NCBI GenBank assembly: GCA_020846515.1
Contig: JADLDX010001047.1
Coordinates: forward strand, 1 to 12,603
DNA length: 12,603 bases
DNA from: Pirellulaceae bacterium
GTDB taxonomy: Bacteria > Planctomycetota > Planctomycetia > Pirellulales > Pirellulaceae
Reading direction: 5' to 3'
The notes under the pieces are model-generated. The model was not told the DNA's origin and made no database searches. It saw only the letters and a list, made by a program, of their open reading frames with translations. The position numbers and the translations under genes were made by a program. This document shows positions 1 to 7,603 of this stretch, piece after piece; the stretch's first letter is position 1, and each line of letters opens with the position of its first letter.

Positions 1-3000
1 ACGAAACCGATTCCAACGTTGAAAACGCCTGGCGGTCAGCTCTGGTGGTAGGTCCCACAGACTATGCGAGCAAAGCCAAAATGTTGGCGGCTCAGATCGG
101 CCAACCGGCAGCCAATGTACCACTGGCCGAGCAGGGGATGTATTGGTCCGCTCCGAACATGCGCGCCAAGAAGGTGGCCTGGCTGTTGCCTGGTCAGGGT
201 TCGCAGTATCAACACATGCTGCATGACCTGGTGCTAGCCGAGCCGAGCGCGGTCGCTGCCTTGGCCGAGTGCAATGCGGCGTTGGCTGCGCTGGGGCAAC
301 CCACCTTCGAACAATTTGCCTGGAATCAAGAAGCGTCCCAGTTGGGCGCCGATGTATGGCAGACGCAAGCCGCCATGCTGATCAGTGACTATCTGCTAAT
401 GTCGGTCCTGCGGGCCGAAGGATATGCGGCCGATGTCGTGGCTGGCCACAGCTTTGGCGAATTCGCGGCGATGTTGGCTGCGGGTTGCTGGGATATTCGC
501 ACCGCGCTCACTGCGACCTGGCATCGTTGCCGCGCCATCGTCGACCATGTACCCGCTGCCTGCGGTATGCTCAGCATTCAGGCGGCTGCCGACGTTGTCC
601 AGCAGTTGATTCGCACCAGCCATTGCCAGGTCTCTATCTCACATCGCAACGCGCCACAGCAAACTGTGGTCGGTGGCCAGCAAGCCGCCGTGGCTCAGTT
701 CGCACAGATTGTTGACGACGAAGGCCTAGTCAGTCGTTTATTGGCGGTACCCACGGCCTTTCATACACCAGCTTTAACCGCTGCGCAATCACCACTGGCG
801 CAGGCTCTGCAAACGATCGCGATTGAGCCACCACGCACACCACTGCTCAGCAGCGTGCACAATCGCTATGTCGCCGAGCCGGCTGATATTCGTCAGGGGT
901 TGGTCACACAATTGGTGACACCTCTGGATTTTGTGGGACTGGTGGAACGCTTAATTGCCGATGGTGTCGAACTGGTCGTGGAAGTTGGTCCTCAACAAGT
1001 ACTCACGCGTTTAGTGCGACAGATTGCTGGTTCACGTTTAACCGTGTTATCAACCGATCATCCTAAACGGGGAGCCGCTTTTCAGTTGTTATCGACCAGA
1101 GCTGGCTTGGATGTCATGCTCGCTAAGCCCCGCACCGAACTGATACCGAGAGTTGTTCTGGCATCATCATCAGCAGCAGGGGTTTCAGCAACAGATACGA
1201 TGACTGCGCAGCCCATGGCTTTGAGTCATTCAGCCCCAAAGATTATCGAGACATTGCATTTCGACGCCACGGCCGTGCGTCGTGAACGCATGCGGGCATC
1301 GGCCAGTCGCGATGGAAAACCTGGCAGTGTAACTCAACCGCCTGTCGCGATCTCCGCGCCAGTCGCTGTGCATTTTGATGCCTCTCAAACTCGACGCGAC
1401 CGCAATCGTCAGAGCACGCAACTGCCTCAGCATGTGTCGCCTGCCCCAGCGCCTGCATCGCTACCTTCTCCCGCGCAAGTTTTGTCACCGATTGTTGCAA
1501 CGTCGACGACATCGCAGCCGGGAACTAACCCTCCCGCTGCGGAGCAGTCGGAAGGTCGACCAGCGTTAGCTAGGTCGGGGAGTGGGCAACCAATACGCAG
1601 TGAACATGCGCAGAGTCCTAGCGCGGCATCGGCAGTTGATGCACGCAAGCGTGAGCAGGTTATCGAGACATTCTTGATTGATTTTGTGGTTGAGCAAACC
1701 GGCTATCCGGCTGAGATCATTGAACTGGATTGGGATATCGAAGCTGACTTGGGCATCGACAGCATCAAGAAGGCTCAACTGTTCGGCGAGCTGCGCGAGT
1801 TCTTCGACTTGGATTCGTTGCAAAACGCAAGCACGGTTGCGGGTGAGAAACCTATCAGCTTTTCGCTCGACCGCTTCAAGACGCTGCGCGACATCGTGCA
1901 TTTGTTGGTCACCCTGCCCGGCAAGGGCGATTGGTTGGATCAGCAAACGCGAAGAACGGACTTACCCGCAGACGATTATTCTGCTGATGTATCGACCGCC
2001 CTCCCCTTGTCAACATCCACCGTGTTCCCGACTGAGCCAGCTGCGCAACCACCGGTACAGTCACCAATATCAGCATCAACACCAGCACTGCCATCCACTG
2101 TGCCAGTTGGACTCGTGTCCAAGAGTGAGCGTGGAGATGCTGTACTGGATGGTCAACCGGCAGTTATTGCTCAGCCCCACAGCGTAGCTCAGCCCTACAG
2201 CGCAGCTCAGTCTGACAGCGCAGCTCAGTCTGACAGCGCAGCTCAGTCTGACAGGGCTGCTCAGATGCAGCAGTTCTTGATCGACTTTGTGGTCGAACAG
2301 ACGGGCTACCCACCTGAGATCGTGGAGATGGATGCTGACCTCGAGGCCGACTTGGGTATCGACAGTATCAAGAAGGCGCAACTGTTTGGTGAACTGCGTG
2401 AGATGTTCACCTTCCCGATGTCGGCGACGGCTGATAACCGTTTTTCGCTGAGCGATTTTCCTACGCTTCGTTCGGTACTTGAACTCCTGCTGAGCGCGCA
2501 GACAACCACGACGTCCAGTCTGCCAGCCAGCAGTGCGGACCGGCCAGCGGCTCCTGAGTCATCGCCAGCTTTGGCACATACGCCGGCTATGCCCGCTATG
2601 CCAGCCGATCGCCCCACAGCCATCAAGCCAACTGCCGTAGCTAACCCACCGCAAGTAACCAATACGTCGGTAGTAGCTAACCTAGCCGAAGCCGTACCGC
2701 AACTTCCTTCGGGCCGACCATCGCTTGCTCAGCAGCCAACACAACATTCTCAGCCCGCGCAACATTTTCAGTCAACGCATGCGCCGCAGTTTCGATCGCT
2801 TGTACCCATGGTGATCAGCGACGACCAGGCATCCAGTCCCTGTTGTGTACCGCTGGCTTGGCTATCGAGTGAGCATGACGGTAACGCGTTCGAAGCAGGA
2901 CGAGGCTATAACGACGCAGTCTTCGCAAACTTGCAAGCCCTGGTAGGGCGGCCACAGCGGTCCAGCGATGAACTGCGAGTGCATTACAATGGCCAGCGCG

Positions 3001-6000
3001 ATATGGTCCAGACTGCTATCTCGCACCTGGCTAGCGCCACCGGTGCGGCCGATGTCAGCTTGCTGGCTCTAGACAGTTGCATGCTGGCACAGGCCGCGTG
3101 GCAACCCATGCGCACTGACGAGACACTGGCGGGATCGTCTGCTGGGGCACGCGCTGCCGGATCAGCTGGGGCGTTACGACCCATCGTGCAGTATCACGTG
3201 CCAGCCTGGCTGGTTGGCAGCGGTGGTCAACCCATTGCAATCCACCTGCACTCTGCCCATGGTTCGTCGGGCCCCCAACTGCAATTGCTAACGCCAGGTT
3301 GCGTGCATGCAAGCGTCCTCTTGACCAGTCATGGTCACCTGTTGTCGGCAGGTTGTTTGAGTAATACATCGGTAAGTCAGTCGGTCGATGTCCATGCACC
3401 GCTACAGTTGGTTACCTGGTTGCATGCACAGAATTCGCCAGATGTAGGTTTGAATCAGTTCGAAAAGTCGGCTCGTCAATTGCGATTGGTGGGCGATTGG
3501 TGGGCCATGTGTGTTGATCTGCATACAGCCCAACGCGTGCTGGTGGAATGGCGCGACGGTGTCGTCGTGATTGAGAAAGGTTGGTTGCCCGCGGGCTCCA
3601 GCCCAGACCTATCCCAAGGCGAATGCTGCGCTGCATTGTGCTTGGATGCTGACCGCGGGGAACTGTTGCTCCAGGCGCGACAGCGTCCGTTCCCGTTCAA
3701 CTGCACGGAGACGCGTATTCCGCTGGGCAATCTACAGAGTTGGGCTGCGCCATCTACGGGTGACAAGTCAACGCAAGTTCAATCAGCTTCGCATAGCTCA
3801 GCTTCGCATAAATCAACTTTCGTCGAGTCGACAATTGATAAAACAGAAACCGCCACGCCGGCTGTTGATTCGCCTGCGAAGACGCCGGCTAGTTCACTAA
3901 CCAAACGCTACATCTTGCGCATGGCGCCTGCACCTCAGCGACCGGTCGTTGGCCGGCGACCTGTGTGGTCGGGTGCGGCGCTGATCATCGGCGACAATCC
4001 GATCGCGACACAACTTGAGGCGCGACTGCGCAGCGCCAAGGTGCCCGTGACCCGTTGGGCTGGAACAGAAGAACCTGACGCATTAGCCAAACGATTTGAT
4101 GAATTGGTAGCGCACCAATCGGTACGTCATCTGTTCTTGACCACGCCCTGTGATGCCGAAGCGATTTCGACTCTCGATTCTGCGGCCTGGCAACGCCGAC
4201 GCAATGTGGGATTGATGAGCACGTTCTGGTTGTGCCAACGCTGGCATGCGCACGTTTGCGCCAGTGGATGGGTGGACGATGCCAGTCTCGTGGCCGTGAC
4301 CTCACTGGGTGGCAAGTTCGGGACCGAAGGACAGGTTCCATCAATCGAAGGTGGTGCGCTGACAGGTTTACTGAAAGCCATCTTGATCGAATGTTGGGTC
4401 CAAGGTTTGCGTACATTCCCGATCAAAGTTATCGATACCTGTCAACAAGATTCGCCTGCTCAGATTGCCAATAATATTTGGCATGAGTTGGCCGTGCCTA
4501 GTGCCGATATCGAAGTCGCTTACTGTCAAGGTGAACGGAACGTCATTCGTGCTATTGCGAAACCTGTCTCGGCCGAAGAGAGCACTTCAGCGAGATTGAC
4601 CCCAGGTGGGACATGGGTCTGCACAGGTGGAGCGCGTGGTATCACGGCGCAAGTCGTCGAACAACTTGGCAAGATGTACGGATTCAAACTGCATCTGTTG
4701 GGTACACAACCACTGCCACAGATCAATTCCAGCTGGCGAGAACTGGACAGTTCGGGTCTGCGCGAATTGAAGGCTGAGGTAATGACTAGCGCACGTGCCG
4801 CTGGTAAGAATCCTGTGCACACCTGGCAAGACACCGAAAAAGCACTCGAAATTGATAGCAATCTGCGGCGTTTTCGCGAATTGGGTATTGAAGTCCATTA
4901 TCATGCCTGCGACGTGAGCGATCGCGAACAAGTGCACTCGGTATTGCAGCGCGTGCGGGAAATTTCAGGACCGATTCGCGGCGTCTTACATGGAGCGGGT
5001 ATCGGCAAAGATGCCCGATTCGATCGCAAGCAGCCGGAGAAAGTTCGCCAATGTATTGGCGCTAAAGTAGATGGCGCTTGGGCGTTAATCGAAGCCACTT
5101 GGCAAGATCCACTGGAGGCCTTTATAGGTTTCGGTTCTATCAGCGGACGGTTCGGGGCCAACGGGCATGCCGACTATTCGCTGGCCAATGATATGTTATG
5201 CAAGTTGATGGATTGGCTGCGCGAAGCTCGACCTGAGGTGCATGCCATCGGCTTTCATTGGCATGCTTGGGATGATTTTGGCATGGCCACCAAACCCGAT
5301 ACGCGATTGGCGTTGGAGATGGTCGATATGCAATTCATGCCCGCCGCTGAAGGTGTTGAACATCTTATGCGGGAGCTGCGCAGTCCGAGTCGAGAGAGCG
5401 AAGTCTTGATCACCGATGATCGCTATTGTCGCCTGTTCTGTACACCACAGGACCATGTCGACAAGGCCGATCTTCCCCGCGCAGATCAGCCGCCAACTAC
5501 ACCGCTTATCGTCAGCAGTAGCAATGCGGCTTCCGGTTCCCAGAAACTGCACATGGTTCAGATGGATCCAGTGCAAGATCCGTTTCTGAAGGAACATCGA
5601 CTGGATGATCGGCCCCTGATGCCGATCGTCATTGGGGCTGAATTGTTGCTGGAGTCGGCACGTGCTCATTTGGGACACAGCCAGTCGCTAAAGTTGCGAG
5701 ATGTTCGCGCCGTACAAGGCTTACGTTTTTATGGTGATGCTGCACAGTCTGTGCGGTTGACGACTGAGCTGCGTGGTGATGGCTTAGTGGTGTGTCGTCT
5801 GCTCAGTGATTTCTATGCACGCGATGGACGCTTGGTCCAACGCGACCGATTGAATTTGACTGGTCTGGTAGAAGTTGTCGATCGCCCAGGTGATCGTCCA
5901 AATTCAGACACGACGCATATCGAATTACCCTTGGGTGTGACTTGGCAACGGCCTGTTTATCCTGCTCTGGGCAGCAAGTTTTACGTAGGTGTGCCGCTAC

Positions 6001-6422
6001 AACGTCTGCGTGGTTTTGTGTTGACAGAAGAGGGCATCGTCGGCCGTATTACGGCGCCGACGCTGGGCGAGTTAGCCGGTCCATCCAGAGATGTACGGGG
6101 ATGGCAGTTGCCCAGTTCGGCCGTGGACGCTTGTTTGTTTGTTACTGGCATACTTGCCTGGCAAACGGTGGCACCTGGTTCTGCTTTACCAACTGGGTTT
6201 GGTGAAATTGAAATTGGTCGCTTGCCCGATGCGGGTGAAGCCTGCGAAGTGCATGTGCGATTGCGAGGCGCCTCGCCAGGCAAGGCTGCGTTTGACTTTA
6301 CCCTGTACGGCGTTGACAAGTCTATTTTGGTGAACGTGCGCGATTACAGTGTTGTCTGGTTGATGGATTCAGGCAGTACAAGTGTGTCGGCGGCGACTGC
6401 GGCCACTTCGGTCACCGGTTGA
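1..6422 (+). CDS. Type I iterative PKS / Pfa-Hgl-like lipid synthase, 3' part (AT-ACP-ACP-[C45-like?]-KR-DH)
   Basis: Large multidomain synthase that would extend a chain on its own carrier domains and reduce and dehydrate it. The frame is open from base 3, so the GTG at 45 is not a start; the ketosynthase should lie upstream. Residues below count that GTG as 1. The acyltransferase (about 40-345) has PGQGSQY at 49, GHSFGE with nucleophile Ser136, and His240 in FHTPAL. Two carrier domains share LGIDSIKKAQLF, with phosphopantetheine sites at Ser573 and Ser774. Residues 920-1235 are an unusual domain, possibly C45-like. A structural ketoreductase half (about 1285-1500) precedes the catalytic half, which has TGGARGIT at 1527, Lys1674, Ser1698 and Tyr1711 in the usual spacing. 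The C-terminal double hotdog resembles a dehydratase, with His1851 in EHRLDDRPLMP and Asp2028 in VDACLF. No enoyl reductase or thioesterase is seen. The order resembles PfaA plus a dehydratase. The stop overlaps the next gene by 4 bases. Family is confident; product is unknown. Confidence 0.94.
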   Translation, partial: ETDSNVENAWRSALVVGPTDYASKAKMLAAQIGQPAANVPLAEQGMYWSAPNMRAKKVAWLLPGQGSQYQHMLHDLVLAEPSAVAALAECNAALAALGQPTFEQFAWNQEASQLGADVWQTQAAMLISDYLLMSVLRAEGYAADVVAGHSFGEFAAMLAAGCWDIRTALTATWHRCRAIVDHVPAACGMLSIQAAADVVQQLIRTSHCQVSISHRNAPQQTVVGGQQAAVAQFAQIVDDEGLVSRLLAVPTAFHTPALTAAQSPLAQALQTIAIEPPRTPLLSSVHNRYVAEPADIRQGLVTQLVTPLDFVGLVERLIADGVELVVEVGPQQVLTRLVRQIAGSRLTVLSTDHPKRGAAFQLLSTRAGLDVMLAKPRTELIPRVVLASSSAAGVSATDTMTAQPMALSHSAPKIIETLHFDATAVRRERMRASASRDGKPGSVTQPPVAISAPVAVHFDASQTRRDRNRQSTQLPQHVSPAPAPASLPSPAQVLSPIVATSTTSQPGTNPPAAEQSEGRPALARSGSGQPIRSEHAQSPSAASAVDARKREQVIETFLIDFVVEQTGYPAEIIELDWDIEADLGIDSIKKAQLFGELREFFDLDSLQNASTVAGEKPISFSLDRFKTLRDIVHLLVTLPGKGDWLDQQTRRTDLPADDYSADVSTALPLSTSTVFPTEPAAQPPVQSPISASTPALPSTVPVGLVSKSERGDAVLDGQPAVIAQPHSVAQPYSAAQSDSAAQSDSAAQSDRAAQMQQFLIDFVVEQTGYPPEIVEMDADLEADLGIDSIKKAQLFGELREMFTFPMSATADNRFSLSDFPTLRSVLELLLSAQTTTTSSLPASSADRPAAPESSPALAHTPAMPAMPADRPTAIKPTAVANPPQVTNTSVVANLAEAVPQLPSGRPSLAQQPTQHSQPAQHFQSTHAPQFRSLVPMVISDDQASSPCCVPLAWLSSEHDGNAFEAGRGYNDAVFANLQALVGRPQRSSDELRVHYNGQRDMVQTAISHLASATGAADVSLLALDSCMLAQAAWQPMRTDETLAGSSAGARAAGSAGALRPIVQYHVPAWLVGSGGQPIAIHLHSAHGSSGPQLQLLTPGCVHASVLLTSHGHLLSAGCLSNTSVSQSVDVHAPLQLVTWLHAQNSPDVGLNQFEKSARQLRLVGDWWAMCVDLHTAQRVLVEWRDGVVVIEKGWLPAGSSPDLSQGECCAALCLDADRGELLLQARQRPFPFNCTETRIPLGNLQSWAAPSTGDKSTQVQSASHSSASHKSTFVESTIDKTETATPAVDSPAKTPASSLTKRYILRMAPAPQRPVVGRRPVWSGAALIIGDNPIATQLEARLRSAKVPVTRWAGTEEPDALAKRFDELVAHQSVRHLFLTTPCDAEAISTLDSAAWQRRRNVGLMSTFWLCQRWHAHVCASGWVDDASLVAVTSLGGKFGTEGQVPSIEGGALTGLLKAILIECWVQGLRTFPIKVIDTCQQDSPAQIANNIWHELAVPSADIEVAYCQGERNVIRAIAKPVSAEESTSARLTPGGTWVCTGGARGITAQVVEQLGKMYGFKLHLLGTQPLPQINSSWRELDSSGLRELKAEVMTSARAAGKNPVHTWQDTEKALEIDSNLRRFRELGIEVHYHACDVSDREQVHSVLQRVREISGPIRGVLHGAGIGKDARFDRKQPEKVRQCIGAKVDGAWALIEATWQDPLEAFIGFGSISGRFGANGHADYSLANDMLCKLMDWLREARPEVHAIGFHWHAWDDFGMATKPDTRLALEMVDMQFMPAAEGVEHLMRELRSPSRESEVLITDDRYCRLFCTPQDHVDKADLPRADQPPTTPLIVSSSNAASGSQKLHMVQMDPVQDPFLKEHRLDDRPLMPIVIGAELLLESARAHLGHSQSLKLRDVRAVQGLRFYGDAAQSVRLTTELRGDGLVVCRLLSDFYARDGRLVQRDRLNLTGLVEVVDRPGDRPNSDTTHIELPLGVTWQRPVYPALGSKFYVGVPLQRLRGFVLTEEGIVGRITAPTLGELAGPSRDVRGWQLPSSAVDACLFVTGILAWQTVAPGSALPTGFGEIEIGRLPDAGEACEVHVRLRGASPGKAAFDFTLYGVDKSILVNVRDYSVVWLMDSGSTSVSAATAATSVTG
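1257..1409 (+). repeat. Duplicated HFDAxxxRR(D/E)RxR motif in the AT-ACP linker
   Basis: Two copies of a 13-residue motif lie in an otherwise low-complexity linker: HFDATAVRRERMR at 1257-1295 and HFDASQTRRDRNR at 1371-1409. Shared residues are HFDA, the Arg-Arg pair, the acidic residue, and the following Arg-x-Arg. The codons differ at many positions (cat ttc gac gcc against cat ttt gat gcc), so the protein motif looks conserved rather than freshly copied at the DNA level. A basic, probably helical segment repeated in a flexible linker would suit a docking or interaction site. No function is known to me. Confidence 0.6.
2169..2258 (+). repeat. 18-bp tandem repeat, 5 copies, in linker between the two ACP domains
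   Basis: Five consecutive 18-base units start at 2169, 2187, 2205, 2223 and 2241. The third and fourth units are identical (gctcagtctgacagcgca), and the array ends in a partial gctcag. In frame they encode the hexapeptides AQPHSV, AQPYSA, AQSDSA, AQSDSA and AQSDRA, just upstream of the second carrier domain. The near-identity suggests recent expansion by replication slippage. The array extends a flexible linker without breaking the frame. Confidence 0.9.
2733..2786 (+). repeat. 18-bp degenerate tandem repeat, 3 copies, after the second ACP
   Basis: Three 18-base units at 2733, 2751 and 2769 encode QPTQHS, QPAQHF and QSTHAP. The first two are clearly related in DNA; the third is looser. They lie in the Pro/Gln/Ala-rich linker between the second carrier domain and the unusual middle domain. 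Confidence 0.6.
2808..3760 (+). other. Unusual PKS internal domain, possible degenerate C45 / Ntn-hydrolase-like module
   Basis: Residues about 920-1235 of the synthase (counting from base 45), between the second carrier domain and the ketoreductase, match none of the standard PKS domains. The layout recalls peptidase C45 / acyl-CoA:6-aminopenicillanate acyltransferase proteins. A helical N-terminal part (around GRGYNDAVFANLQALVGR) comes first. A beta-rich section follows, with QLLTPGCVHASVLLTSHGHL and then the stretch RQLRLVGDWWAMCVDL leading into VLVEWRDGVVVIEKG, which resembles the 'G-G-N-W ... D ... VE' end of that family. The N-terminal Cys nucleophile expected in a C45 enzyme is not obvious: the matching place reads VQYHVPAWLVGSGGQP, with no Cys. 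If the match is right, the domain may be non-catalytic or use another residue. The assignment is from memory of the family pattern and is weak. Confidence 0.35.
3768..3842 (+). repeat. 15-bp degenerate tandem repeat, about 5 copies, before the ketoreductase
   Basis: Units begin at 3768, 3783, 3798, 3813 and 3828 and encode STQVQ, SASHS, SASHK, STFVE and STIDK. The second and third share tcagcttcgcata exactly; the others share mainly the opening Ser codon and the pentad spacing. They form the linker between the unusual middle domain and the ketoreductase region. Confidence 0.6.
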
Positions 6423-7603
6423 ACAAACCATTCGAGGCCTCAGCCGGACCCACTATGTTTGTTACGCCCACCAGTTTGCCTCATCTACTTCGACCCGGTG
6501 ACTACGCTACGGCCGAGTGGTATGCGCAGGAAATTCAATTGATGCGCCGTACCTGGCATGTCGTGGGTACAACGTGTGAGTTGGCTAGGGACGGCGATTT
6601 TCTGACGACAGACATTACGGGCGTGGCGGTACAAATTCGCAATTTTGGTGGCCAGCTAAAGGCCTTGTCCAATGTCTGTTCTCACCGGCATTGCCTGATA
6701 TCCTCGCAAGCGGCTGGTAACTCACCGCGCATGCGCTGTCAGTATCATGGTTGGGAGTTTCAAGCCGATGGCCGAACGGGTCGGATACCTGAACCAAAGA
6801 ACTTTGTGCCCATCGAGCGCGAAAAGTTGTGCTTACCCAATTACGCATTGGCCGTTGTGGGCCAATTGGTATTTGTGAATCTGTCTACCAACCCGCCGCC
6901 CATACAAGAGTTTCTGGGCGCAGACTTTCATGATTTTCTGGAGTCGCGTTTTGGCACTCCTTGGCATATGTCGCTCAAGTGGGCACCGAGCTATCCGGCG
7001 AATTGGAAAGTACCTATCGAAAATTCGCTCGAAGCCTATCATATACCGGCGGTGCATCCGAAGACTTTCAAGGTGGATCCAGGCGAAGAACGCTCGGAGC
7101 ATCTCTTGTTGCCTCATCGCACCGCGTTTTTTGCTCGCCTGCCCTTTGGTGCTCATTCGGGCATCGATGCCTGGTTTCAAAAGTTCGAAGGCCAAGTGGT
7201 GCGCTGGTTGGGACATCCAAACACTCGCGACTATTCACAGCATCATGTCTTTCCTAATCTATTGTTTTCGTTCACCGATGCGATGAGTTTGTGCCATTGC
7301 ATCATGCCGGTCAGTCCAGATAGTTCCCGCGCTGTGGTGCGGCAGTTCGGCAGACCGCCAGCCGGTAACGGTGTGCTCAGCCGCACGCTGGGAAAAAGCC
7401 TGTCGAGGACTTGGGGGCGTCTGACTGCCGCCATCAATCGACATATTCTCAAGGAGGATCTAACCATGTTTCGTTCTATTCAACAGGGTTTAGAACGCAG
7501 TCCTCATCGAGGTGTCTTGGGACGTTGCGAAGAACGGTTGCATGCGTTTCAACATTATCTCTTATCCAACATTCCCTCCGAACCTCAAGGCCCAGCACTA
7601 TGA
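6419..7603 (+). CDS. Rieske [2Fe-2S] non-heme iron ring-hydroxylating-type oxygenase, alpha subunit
   Basis: An O2-dependent oxygenase of the ring-hydroxylating alpha-subunit family, which passes electrons from a Rieske cluster to a mononuclear iron. The N-terminal Rieske domain has Cys87-x-His89, then 17 residues, then Cys107-x2-His110 (CSHRH and CQYHGW). The catalytic domain has His208 and His213 in ENSLEAYHIPAVH and the likely carboxylate ligand Asp347 in LKEDLTMFRSIQQGLE, the usual 2-His-1-carboxylate set. At 394 residues it is full length. No beta subunit, ferredoxin or reductase lies in the window, so electrons must come from elsewhere. The start is uncertain: the TTG at 6419 overlaps the synthase stop by 4 bases without a clear ribosome site, while an ATG at 6455 (residue 13) would give a more typical N-terminus. 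Its place between synthase and enoyl reductase suggests it hydroxylates or desaturates the lipid product; the substrate is unknown. Confidence 0.92.
   Translation: MNKPFEASAGPTMFVTPTSLPHLLRPGDYATAEWYAQEIQLMRRTWHVVGTTCELARDGDFLTTDITGVAVQIRNFGGQLKALSNVCSHRHCLISSQAAGNSPRMRCQYHGWEFQADGRTGRIPEPKNFVPIEREKLCLPNYALAVVGQLVFVNLSTNPPPIQEFLGADFHDFLESRFGTPWHMSLKWAPSYPANWKVPIENSLEAYHIPAVHPKTFKVDPGEERSEHLLLPHRTAFFARLPFGAHSGIDAWFQKFEGQVVRWLGHPNTRDYSQHHVFPNLLFSFTDAMSLCHCIMPVSPDSSRAVVRQFGRPPAGNGVLSRTLGKSLSRTWGRLTAAINRHILKEDLTMFRSIQQGLERSPHRGVLGRCEERLHAFQHYLLSNIPSEPQGPAL

Noticed and set aside
45-47. GTG as start of the megasynthase
   Set aside because: The frame is open from base 3 (Glu-Thr-Asp-Ser-Asn...), and the sequence begins in the KS-AT linker, so this is an internal Val codon of a larger gene.
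1566-1946. 126-codon - strand open frame over the first carrier domain
   Set aside because: It is the antisense of conserved ACP sequence; a similar shadow occurs over the second carrier domain, as expected from the duplicated domain.
2169-2258. Short repeat array as a CRISPR
   Set aside because: The units are directly adjacent without spacers, are 18 bases long and encode an in-frame linker.
5196-5678. 160-codon open frame on the - strand inside the synthase
   Set aside because: It lies opposite conserved KR and DH coding sequence and its translation has no recognisable motif; shadow frame.
7451-7468. AAGGAGG followed eight bases later by an in-frame ATG inside the Rieske gene, a possible internal start
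   Set aside because: The bases encode the conserved Lys-Glu-Asp holding the likely iron ligand, so the resemblance is probably chance. The product would be a 45-residue fragment with no domain of its own.
7411-7599. Longer N-terminus of the SDR gene
   Set aside because: This stretch lies fully inside the Rieske gene and would put 63 extra residues before the normal SDR start. The ATG at 7600 has a ribosome site and an ATGA overlap.
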